Origin: an uncultured Clostridia bacterium
GTDB taxonomy: Bacteria > Bacillota > Clostridia > Oscillospirales > Ruminococcaceae
Direction of reading: 5' to 3'
Length of the DNA: 64,000 nt
Assembly (NCBI GenBank): GCA_947623585.1
Contig: CANQHA010000005.1
Span: 59,247-123,246 of the forward strand
Shown: positions 42,466 to 51,234 of the stretch, one piece after another
Layout of the letters: each line of letters opens with the position of its first letter
Position numbering within the stretch: the first letter of the stretch is position 1
The notes under the pieces: model-generated
What the model was told of the DNA's origin: nothing
The model's database searches: none
The model's input: the letters and a program-made list of their open reading frames with translations, nothing else
Translations under genes and position numbers: made by a program

Positions 42466-44377
42466 ATGAAAAAAATTGCGATTTTAGCCGCTTTTGCGGT
42501 TGTTTTGAGTTCGTGCGGGGCAGAGCCTGCCATGGAAATCTCGCGGGTCGAGCCTGCCGAGACGGAAAGTGTCGCGGGGGATTCTCCTGCCGAAACCGAA
42601 AATATTGCCGAGGAGGGACCCGAAATGAACATTCCGCAGACCGGTTGGACGGTTGCCGTTCCCGCCGAATACACCTCGCCCGCCGGCGAGCAGGGCAAGG
42701 TCGAGCGGCTCGACTATGCCTCGAAAGACTATGTTCGCGACGGGTCGGACATCACCAAAACCGCCTATGTATATACCCCCCTATGGGTATGACGAATCGG
42801 GCGATGAACAGTACAATATTTTGTACTTGATGCACGGCTGGGGCGGGCGTGCGGGCGAATATTTCGACTTCACCGCGACAAAAAATATGTTTGACAACTT
42901 AATCGAAAAGGGCGATATTCCCCCGATAATCATCGTTTCCGCGACGTTTTACAACGAGAACAGCCGCACTGATTTTTCGAGCTCGATTGCGGAATTTCGG
43001 GAGTTTCACCGCGATTTTGAGGAGAACCTGATGCCCGCGGTCGAGGGGAAATACCGCACCTACGCCGCTTCCACGTCCTCCGAGGACTTGAAAGCCTCCC
43101 GCGACCACCGCGCTTTCGGCGGCTTCTCGCTCGGCTCGGTCACGACGTGGCTCCAGTTCTGCTACGACTACGATTATATTCGTTACTTTTTGCCGATGAG
43201 CGGCTCGTGCTGGTACTACGGCACCTACGGCGACTTCCGCTTCGAGGACAACGTTGACTTCATCGAGCAACTCGTGCGGGACGAAAACCTCGATGAGCGG
43301 GGGTATTTCATCTACCACGCCGTCGGCACAGAGGACGCGGTCAAGAGCCAGTCGATAAATATGGCCGAGGAAATGCTTTCGCGCGAGATTTTCACGTCCG
43401 AGCACTATGTTTTCTATCAGAAAGACGGCGGGTATCACGACTTCAACGCCGTTCAGGAGTATCTTTATAACGCCCTGCCGCTGTTTTTTAGGGGTGATGA
43501 TTCCGCGCAAGAAAATGCCTCGTCGTACACCGCCGACACCGCCATTTCGGACGTCATAAACGACCCCGCTTTCGGAGACTGGGGCAGGCTGATTTTCCCC
43601 GTCGATGAGGGGTATATGAGCGGCGAGACCTTGGGCGACCTGCGCCTGACTTGGTACTCAAACATCGACCCGGACAAGACCGTCGAGATCTGCAACTACC
43701 TCAAAAACCACGCAGATACGGCGTTTTACGACATCTACACCGACGAGGAAAAGGCTGCCGACCCCGCGAAATCGGACACGGGACTGTTCTTTTTCAAGGG
43801 CGATGAGGGCGCGAAATTTGCCGTGTGCAACGCGGGCGGCGGGTTCGCTTACGTCGGCGCGATGCACGACAGTTTCCCGCACGCTCTGGAGCTCTCGAAG
43901 ATGGGCTACAACGCCTTTGCGCTGATTTACCGCCTCGGTTGGGACACCGCGAACGAGGACCTTGCGCGGGCGATAAGTTTTATTTTTGAGAATGCCGAGG
44001 AGCTTGGCGTCGATACCTCCGACTACTCGCTCTGGGGCGGTTCTGCTGGTGCGAGAATGGCTGCCGACGTCGGCTCCTACGGCACTGCCTACTTTGGCGG
44101 AGACGACCTGCCGAAGCCCGCTGCGGTGATTATGCAGTACACGGGGCACAGCGACTATTCCGCCTCAGACCCGCCGACCTACGCCTGCGTAGGCACGAGC
44201 GACGGCATCGCAAACTGGCGGACGATGAAATCGCGGCTCGACAGTATGTCCGCGCTCGGTATCCCGACCGAATTTCACGCCTATGAGGGGCTTTCCCACG
44301 GCTTCGGGCTCGGCACGGGAACGGTCGCCGAGGGGTGGATAAACGACGCGGTGGACTTCTGGATGGATAGATGTTAG
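42466..44377 (+). pseudogene. Two-domain secreted esterase lipoprotein with frameshift
   Basis: A lipoprotein signal with lipobox LSSC and an acidic linker open the frame (42466-42792). At a six-C run near 42777-42782 the frame shifts: removing one C joins AYVYTP to YGYDESGDEQYNILYLMHGW and the reading continues to 44377. Domain 1 is a putative esterase (feruloyl-esterase D type) with nucleophile GGFSLGS; domain 2 is an alpha/beta hydrolase with WGGSAGAR and a C-terminal SHGF histidine. It would deacylate polysaccharides or xenobiotics outside the membrane. Frameshift may be real decay, slippage or an assembly error. Confidence 0.8.
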
Positions 44378-44502
44378 AAGATAGATGTTAGAGGATAGAG
44401 GATAGAAACGCTTTATCTAAATTTTGCGGATATAATCGCTTTGCGCGTTTTCTATCTTCTAATCATCTAACGCTCTAACTCTCTAATCTAACTTCTAACT
44501 TC
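44376..44502. repeat. Purine/pyrimidine inverted repeat, unit 2
   Basis: AGAAGATAGATGTTAGAGG left arm overlaps the esterase stop codon; right arm TTCTATCTTCTAATCATC ends just before dyad site 2. Confidence 0.75.
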
Positions 44503-44503
44503 T

Positions 44504-44559
44504 GGTTACAACTGCTGAACCAAACGGCACTTCCGAAGTGCGCGGCGATATGCTAAAAT
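44504..44559 (+). promoter_or_regulatory. Bipartite dyad plus -10, site 2
   Basis: Dyad 1 GGTTA at 44504-44508 with GAACC at 44517-44521 (one mismatch to site 1). Dyad 2 GCACTT (44527-44532) with AAGTGC (44536-44541), changed in both arms relative to site 1 so pairing is kept. TAAAAT at 44554-44559, 33 bases after dyad 1. Confidence 0.75.
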
Positions 44560-44599
44560 CAAATCAGAAGCAATATTTCTCTCTGCGAAAGGAGCTATT

Positions 44600-45820
44600 A
44601 TGAAAAAACTTTTGTCTTTAATCCTCTGCGCCTGCCTTTTGCTGACGGCTTGTGCGTCGGGCGCGAATGAGCCTGTTTCGGACCACGAATCCTACAAGGT
44701 CGGCGAGTTTACGCTTTCTTCGGGCGACGGTGAACAAGCCCCGCCCGAGACATCTGCCGAAACCGAGGCGACCACAGAACCGACCACAGAATCTACCACG
44801 GAATCATCAACCGAACCGACAACCGAGGCGACTACCGAATCCACAACGGAATCAACCACAGCCGCAACCACTACCGAGGCGACGACTACCCCTGCCCCCG
44901 AAACCGAACCCGAGGAGACCGAGAAAGTGAGCGATACCCCCGAAATCCCCGAGGGCAGCTCGGCAGTCTACATGACCACAGACATCTCGCCCGAGGGTCT
45001 GATGAAGGTCTACGAGGCGCTCGGCGTTGAGCTGACGGGCGACAACATCGCGGTCAAGCTCTCGACAGGCGAGCCGCCCGCCTCGAATTACCTCGACCCC
45101 GACCTTATCCGCGATTTGGTCGAGCTTGTTGACGGCACGATAGTTGAGTGCAACACGGCTTACGGCGGTTCGCGTTCCGAGACGGCGATGCACTATCAGG
45201 TCGCCGAAGACCACGGCTTTACCACGCTCGGCAAGGGCTTCGTCATCATGGACGAGGACGGCTCTATGATACTGCCCGTGAACGGCGGCAATCAGCTTAA
45301 AGAGAACTATGTCGGCGCGCATTTCGGCGACTTTGACGGCTTCCTCGTGCTGTCGCATTTTAAGGGGCATATGATTGCGGGCTTTGGCGGCGCTATCAAA
45401 AATATTTCCATCGGAATCGGCTCGCAGGAGGGCAAAAACCTGATTCACACCGCAGGGCGCAGCCATACGAGCTGGTTCGGCGGCGAGCAGGACGCGTTTT
45501 TGGAATCAATGGCGGACGCGGGAAAATCGGTCGTCGACGCTCTCGACGGGAACATTTTATTCGTTAATGTGATGAACCGCCTCTCAATAGACTGCGACTG
45601 CAACGGCAACCCCGCGGAGCCGGATATTCACGACATCGGCATACTTGCTTCGACCGACCCCGTCGCGCTCGACCAAGCCTGCGTCGACCTGATTTATGAG
45701 GCCGAGGGCAACGAGAGCTTTGTCCGCAGAATGGAGGGTCAGAACGCCATTCACGTCCTCGAAGCGGGCGAGGAGATAGGGCTCGGCAACCGGGATTATG
45801 TGCTTTTAGAGGTTAGATGA
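44600..45820 (+). CDS. DUF362-domain lipoprotein with Thr/Glu-rich linker
   Basis: 406 residues. Signal peptide with lipobox LLTAC (Cys18), then about 75 residues of Thr-, Glu- and Pro-rich repeats (TTEPTTESTTESSTE), a typical surface spacer, then a DUF362 domain (DISPEGLMKVYEALGVELTG, GFVIMDEDGSMILPV, VLSHFKGHMIAGFGGAIKNI, ILASTDPVALDQACVDLI). DUF362 proteins often accompany ferredoxin-type redox systems; the ferredoxin cysteine cluster is not obvious here. Membrane-anchored outside the cell. The last residues are encoded by the intergenic repeat. Confidence 0.85.
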   Translation: MKKLLSLILCACLLLTACASGANEPVSDHESYKVGEFTLSSGDGEQAPPETSAETEATTEPTTESTTESSTEPTTEATTESTTESTTAATTTEATTTPAPETEPEETEKVSDTPEIPEGSSAVYMTTDISPEGLMKVYEALGVELTGDNIAVKLSTGEPPASNYLDPDLIRDLVELVDGTIVECNTAYGGSRSETAMHYQVAEDHGFTTLGKGFVIMDEDGSMILPVNGGNQLKENYVGAHFGDFDGFLVLSHFKGHMIAGFGGAIKNISIGIGSQEGKNLIHTAGRSHTSWFGGEQDAFLESMADAGKSVVDALDGNILFVNVMNRLSIDCDCNGNPAEPDIHDIGILASTDPVALDQACVDLIYEAEGNESFVRRMEGQNAIHVLEAGEEIGLGNRDYVLLEVR

Positions 45821-46008
45821 ATAGAGGTTAGAAGATAGAAAGTGCGGAAAGTTCAGAAAGTGCATGAAAGTGCAGCCGAGCGTTTCTATCCTCTAACCAT
45901 TAGAGGATAGATGAATAGAGGATAGAAGATAGAAAGTTCAGAAAGCGCATGAAAGTGCAGCCGAGCGTTTCTATCCTCTAACCATCTAACGCTCTATCCT
46001 CTAAAAGC
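45812..46008. repeat. Purine/pyrimidine inverted repeat, unit 3 (tandem pair)
   Basis: Two tandem ~95-base copies, each AGAGGATAGA-type words, then AAAGTTCAGAAAG, GCATGAAAGTGCAGCCGAGC, then TTTCTATCCTCTAACCAT. The first word supplies the end of the DUF362 gene. Confidence 0.8.
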
Positions 46009-46010
46009 GC

Positions 46011-46039
46011 TTGCAATTTCGCCGAAATTGATGTATAAT
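46011..46039 (+). promoter_or_regulatory. Promoter of the LysR gene
   Basis: TTGCAA at 46011-46016, 17-base spacer, TATAAT at 46034-46039. No copy of the bipartite dyad here. Confidence 0.8.
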
Positions 46040-46070
46040 AATTTCATACTCCCCGAAACGAGGTCACGGC

Positions 46071-46973
46071 ATGAACATCAACAACATCAATTTCACATCG
46101 TTTATGAAGGTCGCGGAGGCGGGCAGCTTCAACAAGGCCGCCGAGGAGCTTTTCATCACCTCGACCGCGCTGATTAAGCAAATCAACATCTTGGAGGACG
46201 ACCTCGGCGTTCGCCTTTTTGAGCGCACACACCGCGGACTGCGGCTCACGAAAGCCGGAGAATCCTTTTATAAAGACGCGAAATACATCACCGATTACTG
46301 CCGCGAGGCGGTTGAGAGGGCTAAAAGCGCGACTGCGGACGGCAGGGTCATAAGAATCGGCACCTCGCCGATTATGCCCGCTCAAATGCTGATGGATTTG
46401 TGGCCGAAAATTCACGAGCACTGCGCCGACATCACTTTCAAGCTCGTTCCGTTCGAGAACACCGCCGACAATGCCCGCGAAATTCTCAAGAATCTGGGGC
46501 AGAACATCGACGTCGTGACCGGCTTTACAGACGAGCTTTTAATGAGCCAGCGCAACTGCCGAGGGCTTGAAATTTCCCGCGACCCGATTTGCTGCGCGGT
46601 GTCGATCTATCACCCTCTCGCCGAAAAAGAGCGCCTGACGATCGAGGATTTATACGGCAGAAACCTCATGATGATGCACCGCGGCTGGTGCAAAAATATG
46701 GACGATTTACGCGACGACTTGAACCAAAATCACCCGGAGATAATAATTAAAGACTTTGACCTTTATGACGTCGGGATATTCAACCGCTGCGAGCAGAGCC
46801 GCGACGTTCTGACCGTCATCAAGAGTTGGAGCATCGTCCACCCGCTTATGCGCGTGATACCGGTCGATTGGAGCTACACGATGCCGGTCGGGATAATGTA
46901 CTCCCCCGAGCCGAGCGAGACGGTGAGACGGTTTATAAATGCGCTTCAGACGGTGCTTTTAGAGGATAGATGA
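46071..46973 (+). CDS. LysR-family transcriptional regulator
   Basis: 300 residues. The LysR HTH is FMKVAEAGSFNKAAEELFIT near 10-29, then LIKQINILEDDLGVRLFERT and RGLRLTKAGE; the substrate-binding domain follows (IRIGTSPIMPAQMLMDLWPK near 90-109). Transcribed with the cluster. It is the obvious candidate to bind the three bipartite dyads that flank it, though that is inference. Its final LEDR and stop are spelled by the intergenic repeat. Confidence 0.93.
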   Translation: MNINNINFTSFMKVAEAGSFNKAAEELFITSTALIKQINILEDDLGVRLFERTHRGLRLTKAGESFYKDAKYITDYCREAVERAKSATADGRVIRIGTSPIMPAQMLMDLWPKIHEHCADITFKLVPFENTADNAREILKNLGQNIDVVTGFTDELLMSQRNCRGLEISRDPICCAVSIYHPLAEKERLTIEDLYGRNLMMMHRGWCKNMDDLRDDLNQNHPEIIIKDFDLYDVGIFNRCEQSRDVLTVIKSWSIVHPLMRVIPVDWSYTMPVGIMYSPEPSETVRRFINALQTVLLEDR

Positions 46974-47125
46974 ATAGAAGATAGAAGATAGAGGGTCTCT
47001 ACTAAGGGCTTCTGCTCTGTCCGACTTCTGAATCTCTGACAATCTAACTCTCTATCTTCTAACTCTCTAACCTCTAATCATCTAACTCTCTAACTTCTGA
47101 CCTCTGACAATCTGATTTCTGATTT
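46962..47125. repeat. Purine/pyrimidine inverted repeat, unit 4
   Basis: AGAGGATAGATGAATAGAAG left arm at the LysR stop; long right arm of TCTAACTCTCTATCTTCTAA and CTCTGACAATCTGATTTC words. The gap 46974-47319 contains this unit, dyad site 3 and unit 5, and no gene. Confidence 0.75.
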
Positions 47126-47139
47126 CTGTTAGTACCGCA

Positions 47140-47195
47140 GGTTCTAACTGATGAACCAACCGAGACTTCCGCAAGGGTCTCGGCTTTGCTATAAT
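47140..47195 (+). promoter_or_regulatory. Bipartite dyad plus -10, site 3
   Basis: Dyad 1 GGTTC at 47140-47144 with GAACC at 47153-47157. Dyad 2 CCGAGAC (47160-47166) with GTCTCGG (47177-47183), again a different but fully paired stem. Perfect TATAAT at 47190-47195, 33 bases after dyad 1. Upstream of the ArsP-like permease. Confidence 0.8.
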
Positions 47196-47202
47196 AGAGG
47201 CA

Positions 47203-47306
47203 AGAAGATAGAGGATAGAAGATAGAAATGCTCGCCCGAGTTTTGTGGATTTTCTGAACTTTCCGCACTTTCTAACCTCTGATCATCTAACATCTATCCT
47301 CTAAAA
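47203..47306. repeat. Purine/pyrimidine inverted repeat, unit 5
   Basis: AGAAGATAGAGGATAGAAGA left arm, CGCCCGAG spacer as in unit 1, right arm TTCTAACCTCTGATCATC and TCTATCCTCTAA, ending at the permease ribosome-binding site. Confidence 0.75.
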
Positions 47307-47319
47307 GGGTGGTGGCAGC

Positions 47320-48222
47320 ATGGAAATAATCCGCCGCGAACTTGTTTATATAGTTTATTATTTCACGGTGCAGCTTCGGCAGATCGCGGGCTACTGGATA
47401 CTCGGCATGGTCATTGGTTCGCTCGTGTCGGTCTTTGCAAAAGACGCTATCCACGGCGCTTTCGGAAAGATCCGCGACAAAAAGTGGGGCGTCTGGGGCA
47501 TTATCCCCGCGAGCATTCTGGGCATCGCCTCGCCGCTCTGTATGTACGGCACTATCCCGATTGCGGCCTCGTTTTCCCGAAACGGTATGCGCGACGACTG
47601 GCTCGCAGCGTTCATGATGTCCTCGATTCTTTTGAACCCGCAGCTCATAATTTACAGCACCGCCCTCGGCGGGACGGCGCTTGCGGTCAGGATAATTTCC
47701 TGCTTCGTCTGCGGCTGCGCGGCAGGACTTTTGATACACATTTTCTACCGTAACAAGCCGTTTTTCAACTTCGACGGCTTCGAGCCCCGCGCTTCACATG
47801 ACACCAACCCGAACCCGTTCCTGCGCTTCATCTTCAACCTCGGCAGGAACATCAAAGCAACCGCAGGGTGGTTTCTGCTGGGCGTGCTGCTCTCGGCGCT
47901 GTTTCAGAGATATGTCCCCGCGGACGGCTTCGCAAGGCTGTTCGGCGAGGCTAACGAGGGCTTCGGGGTCTTAATGGCGGCGACGATTGGCGTTCCGCTC
48001 TATGCCTGCGGCGGCGGGACTATCCCGCTGATTCGCGAGTGGCTTTATTCGGGCATGAGCATGGGCAGCGCGGCGGCGTTTATGCTGACGGGACCGTCAA
48101 CCAAGATAACGAATTTGGGCGCGCTGAAAATCGTCCTCGGACTTAAACATTTCGTCCTCTACCTCGCGTTCGTGATGATTTTCTCGTTCGCGACGGGTAT
48201 GATAGTAAACCTGATTATCTGA
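47320..48222 (+). CDS. ArsP-like permease (PF03773 type)
   Basis: 300 residues with about eight hydrophobic segments in two halves. Each half holds the family's cysteine-proline motif: ASPLCMYGTIPIAASFSRNG near 70-89 and GVPLYACGGGTIPLIREWL near 226-244. ArsP permeases export trivalent organoarsenicals; related members handle other metals or are uncharacterised. It precedes a lipoprotein flavodoxin by 14 bases, suggesting joint function. GGGTGGTGGC is a weak-to-moderate start site. Confidence 0.85.
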   Translation: MEIIRRELVYIVYYFTVQLRQIAGYWILGMVIGSLVSVFAKDAIHGAFGKIRDKKWGVWGIIPASILGIASPLCMYGTIPIAASFSRNGMRDDWLAAFMMSSILLNPQLIIYSTALGGTALAVRIISCFVCGCAAGLLIHIFYRNKPFFNFDGFEPRASHDTNPNPFLRFIFNLGRNIKATAGWFLLGVLLSALFQRYVPADGFARLFGEANEGFGVLMAATIGVPLYACGGGTIPLIREWLYSGMSMGSAAAFMLTGPSTKITNLGALKIVLGLKHFVLYLAFVMIFSFATGMIVNLII

Positions 48223-48236
48223 AAGGAGCAATTAAA

Positions 48237-48890
48237 ATGAAAAAAATATTTGCAATTATTGTCTGTTTTGTCATGACTTTGACCTTGGCCGCCTGTGGGG
48301 ATACCGCTACCGAAAACATCGAACCCGCTGACAATCCCACACCTGAAAACACCGCCGAGCCTGCGGAAGATGTGCCCGAAAATCCCGAGGAAACCCCCGC
48401 GGAGGGCGGCAAAACGCTTGTAGTCTACTACTCCGCCACAAACAACACCGAGGCGGTTGCGGGCTACATCGCCGACGCCACGGGCGCTGACATCTTCGAG
48501 CTTATCCCGACCGAGCCCTACACCTCGGCCGACCTCGACTGGACAGACCGCGACAGCCGTGTCTCCCGCGAGCATGACGACGAGAGCTTGCGCGATGTCG
48601 AGCTCGAAAGCGCCGTCCCCGACAACTGGGGCGACTACGACACCGTTTTCATCGGCTACCCGATTTGGTGGGGCATCGCGGCGTGGCCGGTAAACGGCTT
48701 CATCTCGGCGAACGATTTCACCGGAAAGACCGTGATACCGTTCTGCACGTCCTCGTCATCGGGCCTCGGTCAGAGCGGCGAACTTCTTGAAGAAGCCGCG
48801 GGAACCGGCAACTGGCTCGAGGGTCAGCGTTTCCGCTCGGGTGTGTCGGAAGACGACGTGAAGGACTGGGTAGCGGGGTTGGAACTATAA
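48237..48890 (+). CDS. Lipoprotein flavodoxin
   Basis: 217 residues. Signal peptide with lipobox LAAC (Cys20), a Pro/Glu-rich linker to about 58, then a flavodoxin domain: TLVVYYSATNNTEAVAGYIA (FMN phosphate loop) near 60-79, FIGYPIWWGIAAWPVNGFI near 139-157, and PFCTSSSSGLGQS near 170-182. An extracytoplasmic flavin electron carrier. A same-strand reading frame for a hydrolase starts right after with no signal or ribosome-binding site of its own. Confidence 0.92.
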   Translation: MKKIFAIIVCFVMTLTLAACGDTATENIEPADNPTPENTAEPAEDVPENPEETPAEGGKTLVVYYSATNNTEAVAGYIADATGADIFELIPTEPYTSADLDWTDRDSRVSREHDDESLRDVELESAVPDNWGDYDTVFIGYPIWWGIAAWPVNGFISANDFTGKTVIPFCTSSSSGLGQSGELLEEAAGTGNWLEGQRFRSGVSEDDVKDWVAGLEL

Positions 48891-48901
48891 ACGGTTCCGA
48901 C

Positions 48902-49630
48902 GTGCGCGTTGACGTCGGGACCGAAACCTACCGCGGGTTTACCGTTGACAACGTCTACCACTCCCCGGGCGACGGCGACATTCATTTTAATGTATACGTC
49001 CCCGAAAGCTATGACGGAAACCGTCCCTATGCGCTGTTTTTCACGCTTCCGGGGTATGAGGGGCTGTATTTTCAGGGCGTGGCAGCGAATCTTCACGCCG
49101 AGGAATTCGGCTTTGAGGCGCAGAAGTATAATCCCGAGATGATAATCGTCGCCCCGCAGCTCTCGGACTGGCGGGAAACCTCGGCGAACCAGACGATTGC
49201 TTTGCTTGAATATTTTCTTGAGGAGTACAACATCGACCGCGAAAAGGTCTACGCAAACGGCTACTCGGGCGGCGGCGAAACGATGTCGCTTGTCATGGGC
49301 AAGCGCCCCGAGCTTTTCACGGCGTATCTGCACTGCTCGTCGCAGTGGGACGGCGACCTCGAGGTGCTCGCACAAAGCCGCACGCCCGTCTATCTTGCCA
49401 TCGGCGAGGACGACGAGTATTACGGCTCTGAGCCGACGAAGCGCGCCTACAACGAGCTTTATGAGCTTTATTCCGCGCAGGGTCTTTCGGAGGACGAAAT
49501 TGCGGAGCTGCTTGTTTTGGACGTCAAACCCGACGAATATTTTGAAGAAAGGGGCATGAGCAACCAGCACGGCGGAGGCGGCCTGTTCGCCTTTGATTCG
49601 GACATCATGGGCTGGCTGTTCGGGAAATAA
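48902..49630 (+). CDS. Alpha/beta hydrolase, possibly split from the flavodoxin gene
   Basis: 242 residues from a GTG at 48902 with no visible Shine-Dalgarno. Nucleophile motif ANGYSGGGETMSL near 119-131, acid around GEDDEYYG and histidine SNQHGGGG near 220 are those of a prolyl-oligopeptidase/esterase fold. Skipping one base at CTATAAAC (48886-48893) would fuse VAGLEL of the flavodoxin with NGSDVRVDVGTETYRGFTVD in one frame, so the two may be one secreted protein broken by a frameshift. Confidence 0.8.
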   Translation: MRVDVGTETYRGFTVDNVYHSPGDGDIHFNVYVPESYDGNRPYALFFTLPGYEGLYFQGVAANLHAEEFGFEAQKYNPEMIIVAPQLSDWRETSANQTIALLEYFLEEYNIDREKVYANGYSGGGETMSLVMGKRPELFTAYLHCSSQWDGDLEVLAQSRTPVYLAIGEDDEYYGSEPTKRAYNELYELYSAQGLSEDEIAELLVLDVKPDEYFEERGMSNQHGGGGLFAFDSDIMGWLFGK

Positions 49631-49631
49631 A

Positions 49632-50339
49632 ATGGACAGACCTTATGTTATTTGCCATATTTTGACGGCGCTCGACGGGAAAATCGACGGCGAATTTTTC
49701 GCGATGCCCGAGACCCTCCCCGCGCTGAAAAAGTACGGCGAAATCAGGAGTTTTTACGACTGCAAAGCGACAATTTACGGCACGACGACCGTCGCCGAGG
49801 GGTACTCCGACGGCATTCTCACCGAGCCGCCGAGCTGCGAAAAAGTTTACCCGCATGATGATTTTATCGCGGATAAGAGCGCGGAAAATTACATTATCTC
49901 GCTCGACCCGAGGGGCGTTTTGAAGTGGAGCAGCGGCTATCTCGAAAAGAAAAACCGCCCCAAGGCGCACGTCGTCGAGGTGCTGACCGACGGCGTCGCG
50001 GACGGCTATATCGGCTATCTTCGCGGGCTCGGGGTCTCCTATATTTTTGCAGGAAAGGACACTATCGACTGCGGACTGCTGCTCAAAAAGCTGAAAGCGC
50101 TGCTCGGTCTCGAGCGGGTCATGCTCGCGGGCGGCGGAGTCACGAACCAGTCATTCGCGGCAGCGGGAATGATAGATGAACTGAGCCTCGTAATCTCCCC
50201 GACAGCCGACGGCGACAGCGGCTCTGCTTCGCTCTTTGAAACAGGCGGATTTACAGCGCCGTCGCCGAAAGCGTATAAGCTGAAAGCGGTGGAGCAGGGC
50301 GAGGGCGACGTCTTATGGCTTAGATATGCTAAAAAATAA
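49632..50339 (+). CDS. RibD C-terminal/dihydrofolate-reductase-like reductase
   Basis: 235 residues from the ATG at 49632, one base after the hydrolase stop. VICHILTALDGKIDGEFFAM near 6-25, ATIYGTTTVAEGY near 48-60, and MLAGGGVTNQSFAAAGMIDE near 166-185 define the RibD_C/DHFR-like NADPH reductase fold. These are pyrimidine reductases in riboflavin synthesis or uncharacterised reductases; without the deaminase domain the latter is more likely. Confidence 0.88.
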   Translation: MDRPYVICHILTALDGKIDGEFFAMPETLPALKKYGEIRSFYDCKATIYGTTTVAEGYSDGILTEPPSCEKVYPHDDFIADKSAENYIISLDPRGVLKWSSGYLEKKNRPKAHVVEVLTDGVADGYIGYLRGLGVSYIFAGKDTIDCGLLLKKLKALLGLERVMLAGGGVTNQSFAAAGMIDELSLVISPTADGDSGSASLFETGGFTAPSPKAYKLKAVEQGEGDVLWLRYAKK

Positions 50340-50374
50340 ATATGAGAATAAATCAATTTTAAGGAGGAATTTTT

Positions 50375-51214
50375 ATGGAGTACATCACCCTTAACAACGG
50401 AATCAAAATGCCTATGGCGGGAATTGGCGTGTTTATGATGTCGCCCGCCGAGGCCGAAAGCTCGGTCGAGAGTGCGCTTAGAAGCGGCGTTCGGCTCATC
50501 GACACCGCAAACGGCTACATGAACGAGAGCGGAACCGGCCGCGGAATCAAAAAGAGCGGCGTGCCGAGAGATGAAATCTTCCTCGTCACCAAGCTCTGGC
50601 CGACGGTCTACGAAAAGGAAACCGCAGTCGATGAAACGCTCAAAAGGCTCGGCACCGACTACATCGACCTTCTGTTCCTGCATCAGCCGACCGCCAACTG
50701 GCGTGAGGGGTATCGGAACATCGAGAAAGCCGTAAAATCGGGCAAAGTCAAGGCGATAGGGCTGTCAAACTTCCCCGATGAAATGCTCCGCGAGGCAATC
50801 GACACGATGGAGCTGAAGCCGCAGGTCGTTCAGGTCGAGGCGCACCCTTACTACCCGCAGACCGAGCTGAAAAAGCTCCTCGCCGAAACGGGCATGGGGC
50901 TGATGGCGTGGTACCCGCTCGGACACGGCGACAAGAGCCTGATAAACGAGCCGATTTTCACCGAGCTCGCGAAAAAGTACGGCAAGACCAACGCGCAGAT
51001 CATTCTTCGCTGGCACATTCAGAGCGGCAACGTCGTGATTCCCGGCTCTAAAAATCCCGAGCATATCCGCGACAATTTCGACATCTTCGACTTCGCGCTG
51101 ACAGATGAGGATATGTCAAAAATCGCGGCTGTCAACAAGAACAAGAGGTACTATACCGCAACGCCGGAAATGATCGCGGCTTACGCAAATATGGAGCTGC
51201 GGGCAGATCTCTAA
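50375..51214 (+). CDS. Aldo/keto reductase
   Basis: 279 residues, an AKR5-like TIM barrel: RLIDTANGYMNESGTGRGIK near 44-63 with catalytic Asp and Tyr, VTKLWPTVYEKETAVDETLK with the Lys, IDLLFLHQPTANW near 96-108 with the His, and the C-terminal NADPH site VIPGSKNPEHIRDN near 224-237. AAGGAGGAA supports the start. Cytosolic carbonyl reduction. Confidence 0.93.
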   Translation: MEYITLNNGIKMPMAGIGVFMMSPAEAESSVESALRSGVRLIDTANGYMNESGTGRGIKKSGVPRDEIFLVTKLWPTVYEKETAVDETLKRLGTDYIDLLFLHQPTANWREGYRNIEKAVKSGKVKAIGLSNFPDEMLREAIDTMELKPQVVQVEAHPYYPQTELKKLLAETGMGLMAWYPLGHGDKSLINEPIFTELAKKYGKTNAQIILRWHIQSGNVVIPGSKNPEHIRDNFDIFDFALTDEDMSKIAAVNKNKRYYTATPEMIAAYANMELRADL

Positions 51215-51234
51215 AAGAAAAGGAGAATAATAAA

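Noticed and set aside
42766..42800. Programmed frameshift in the esterase
   Set aside because: No downstream pseudoknot or upstream Shine-Dalgarno-like stimulator was seen; a homopolymer length change is simpler.
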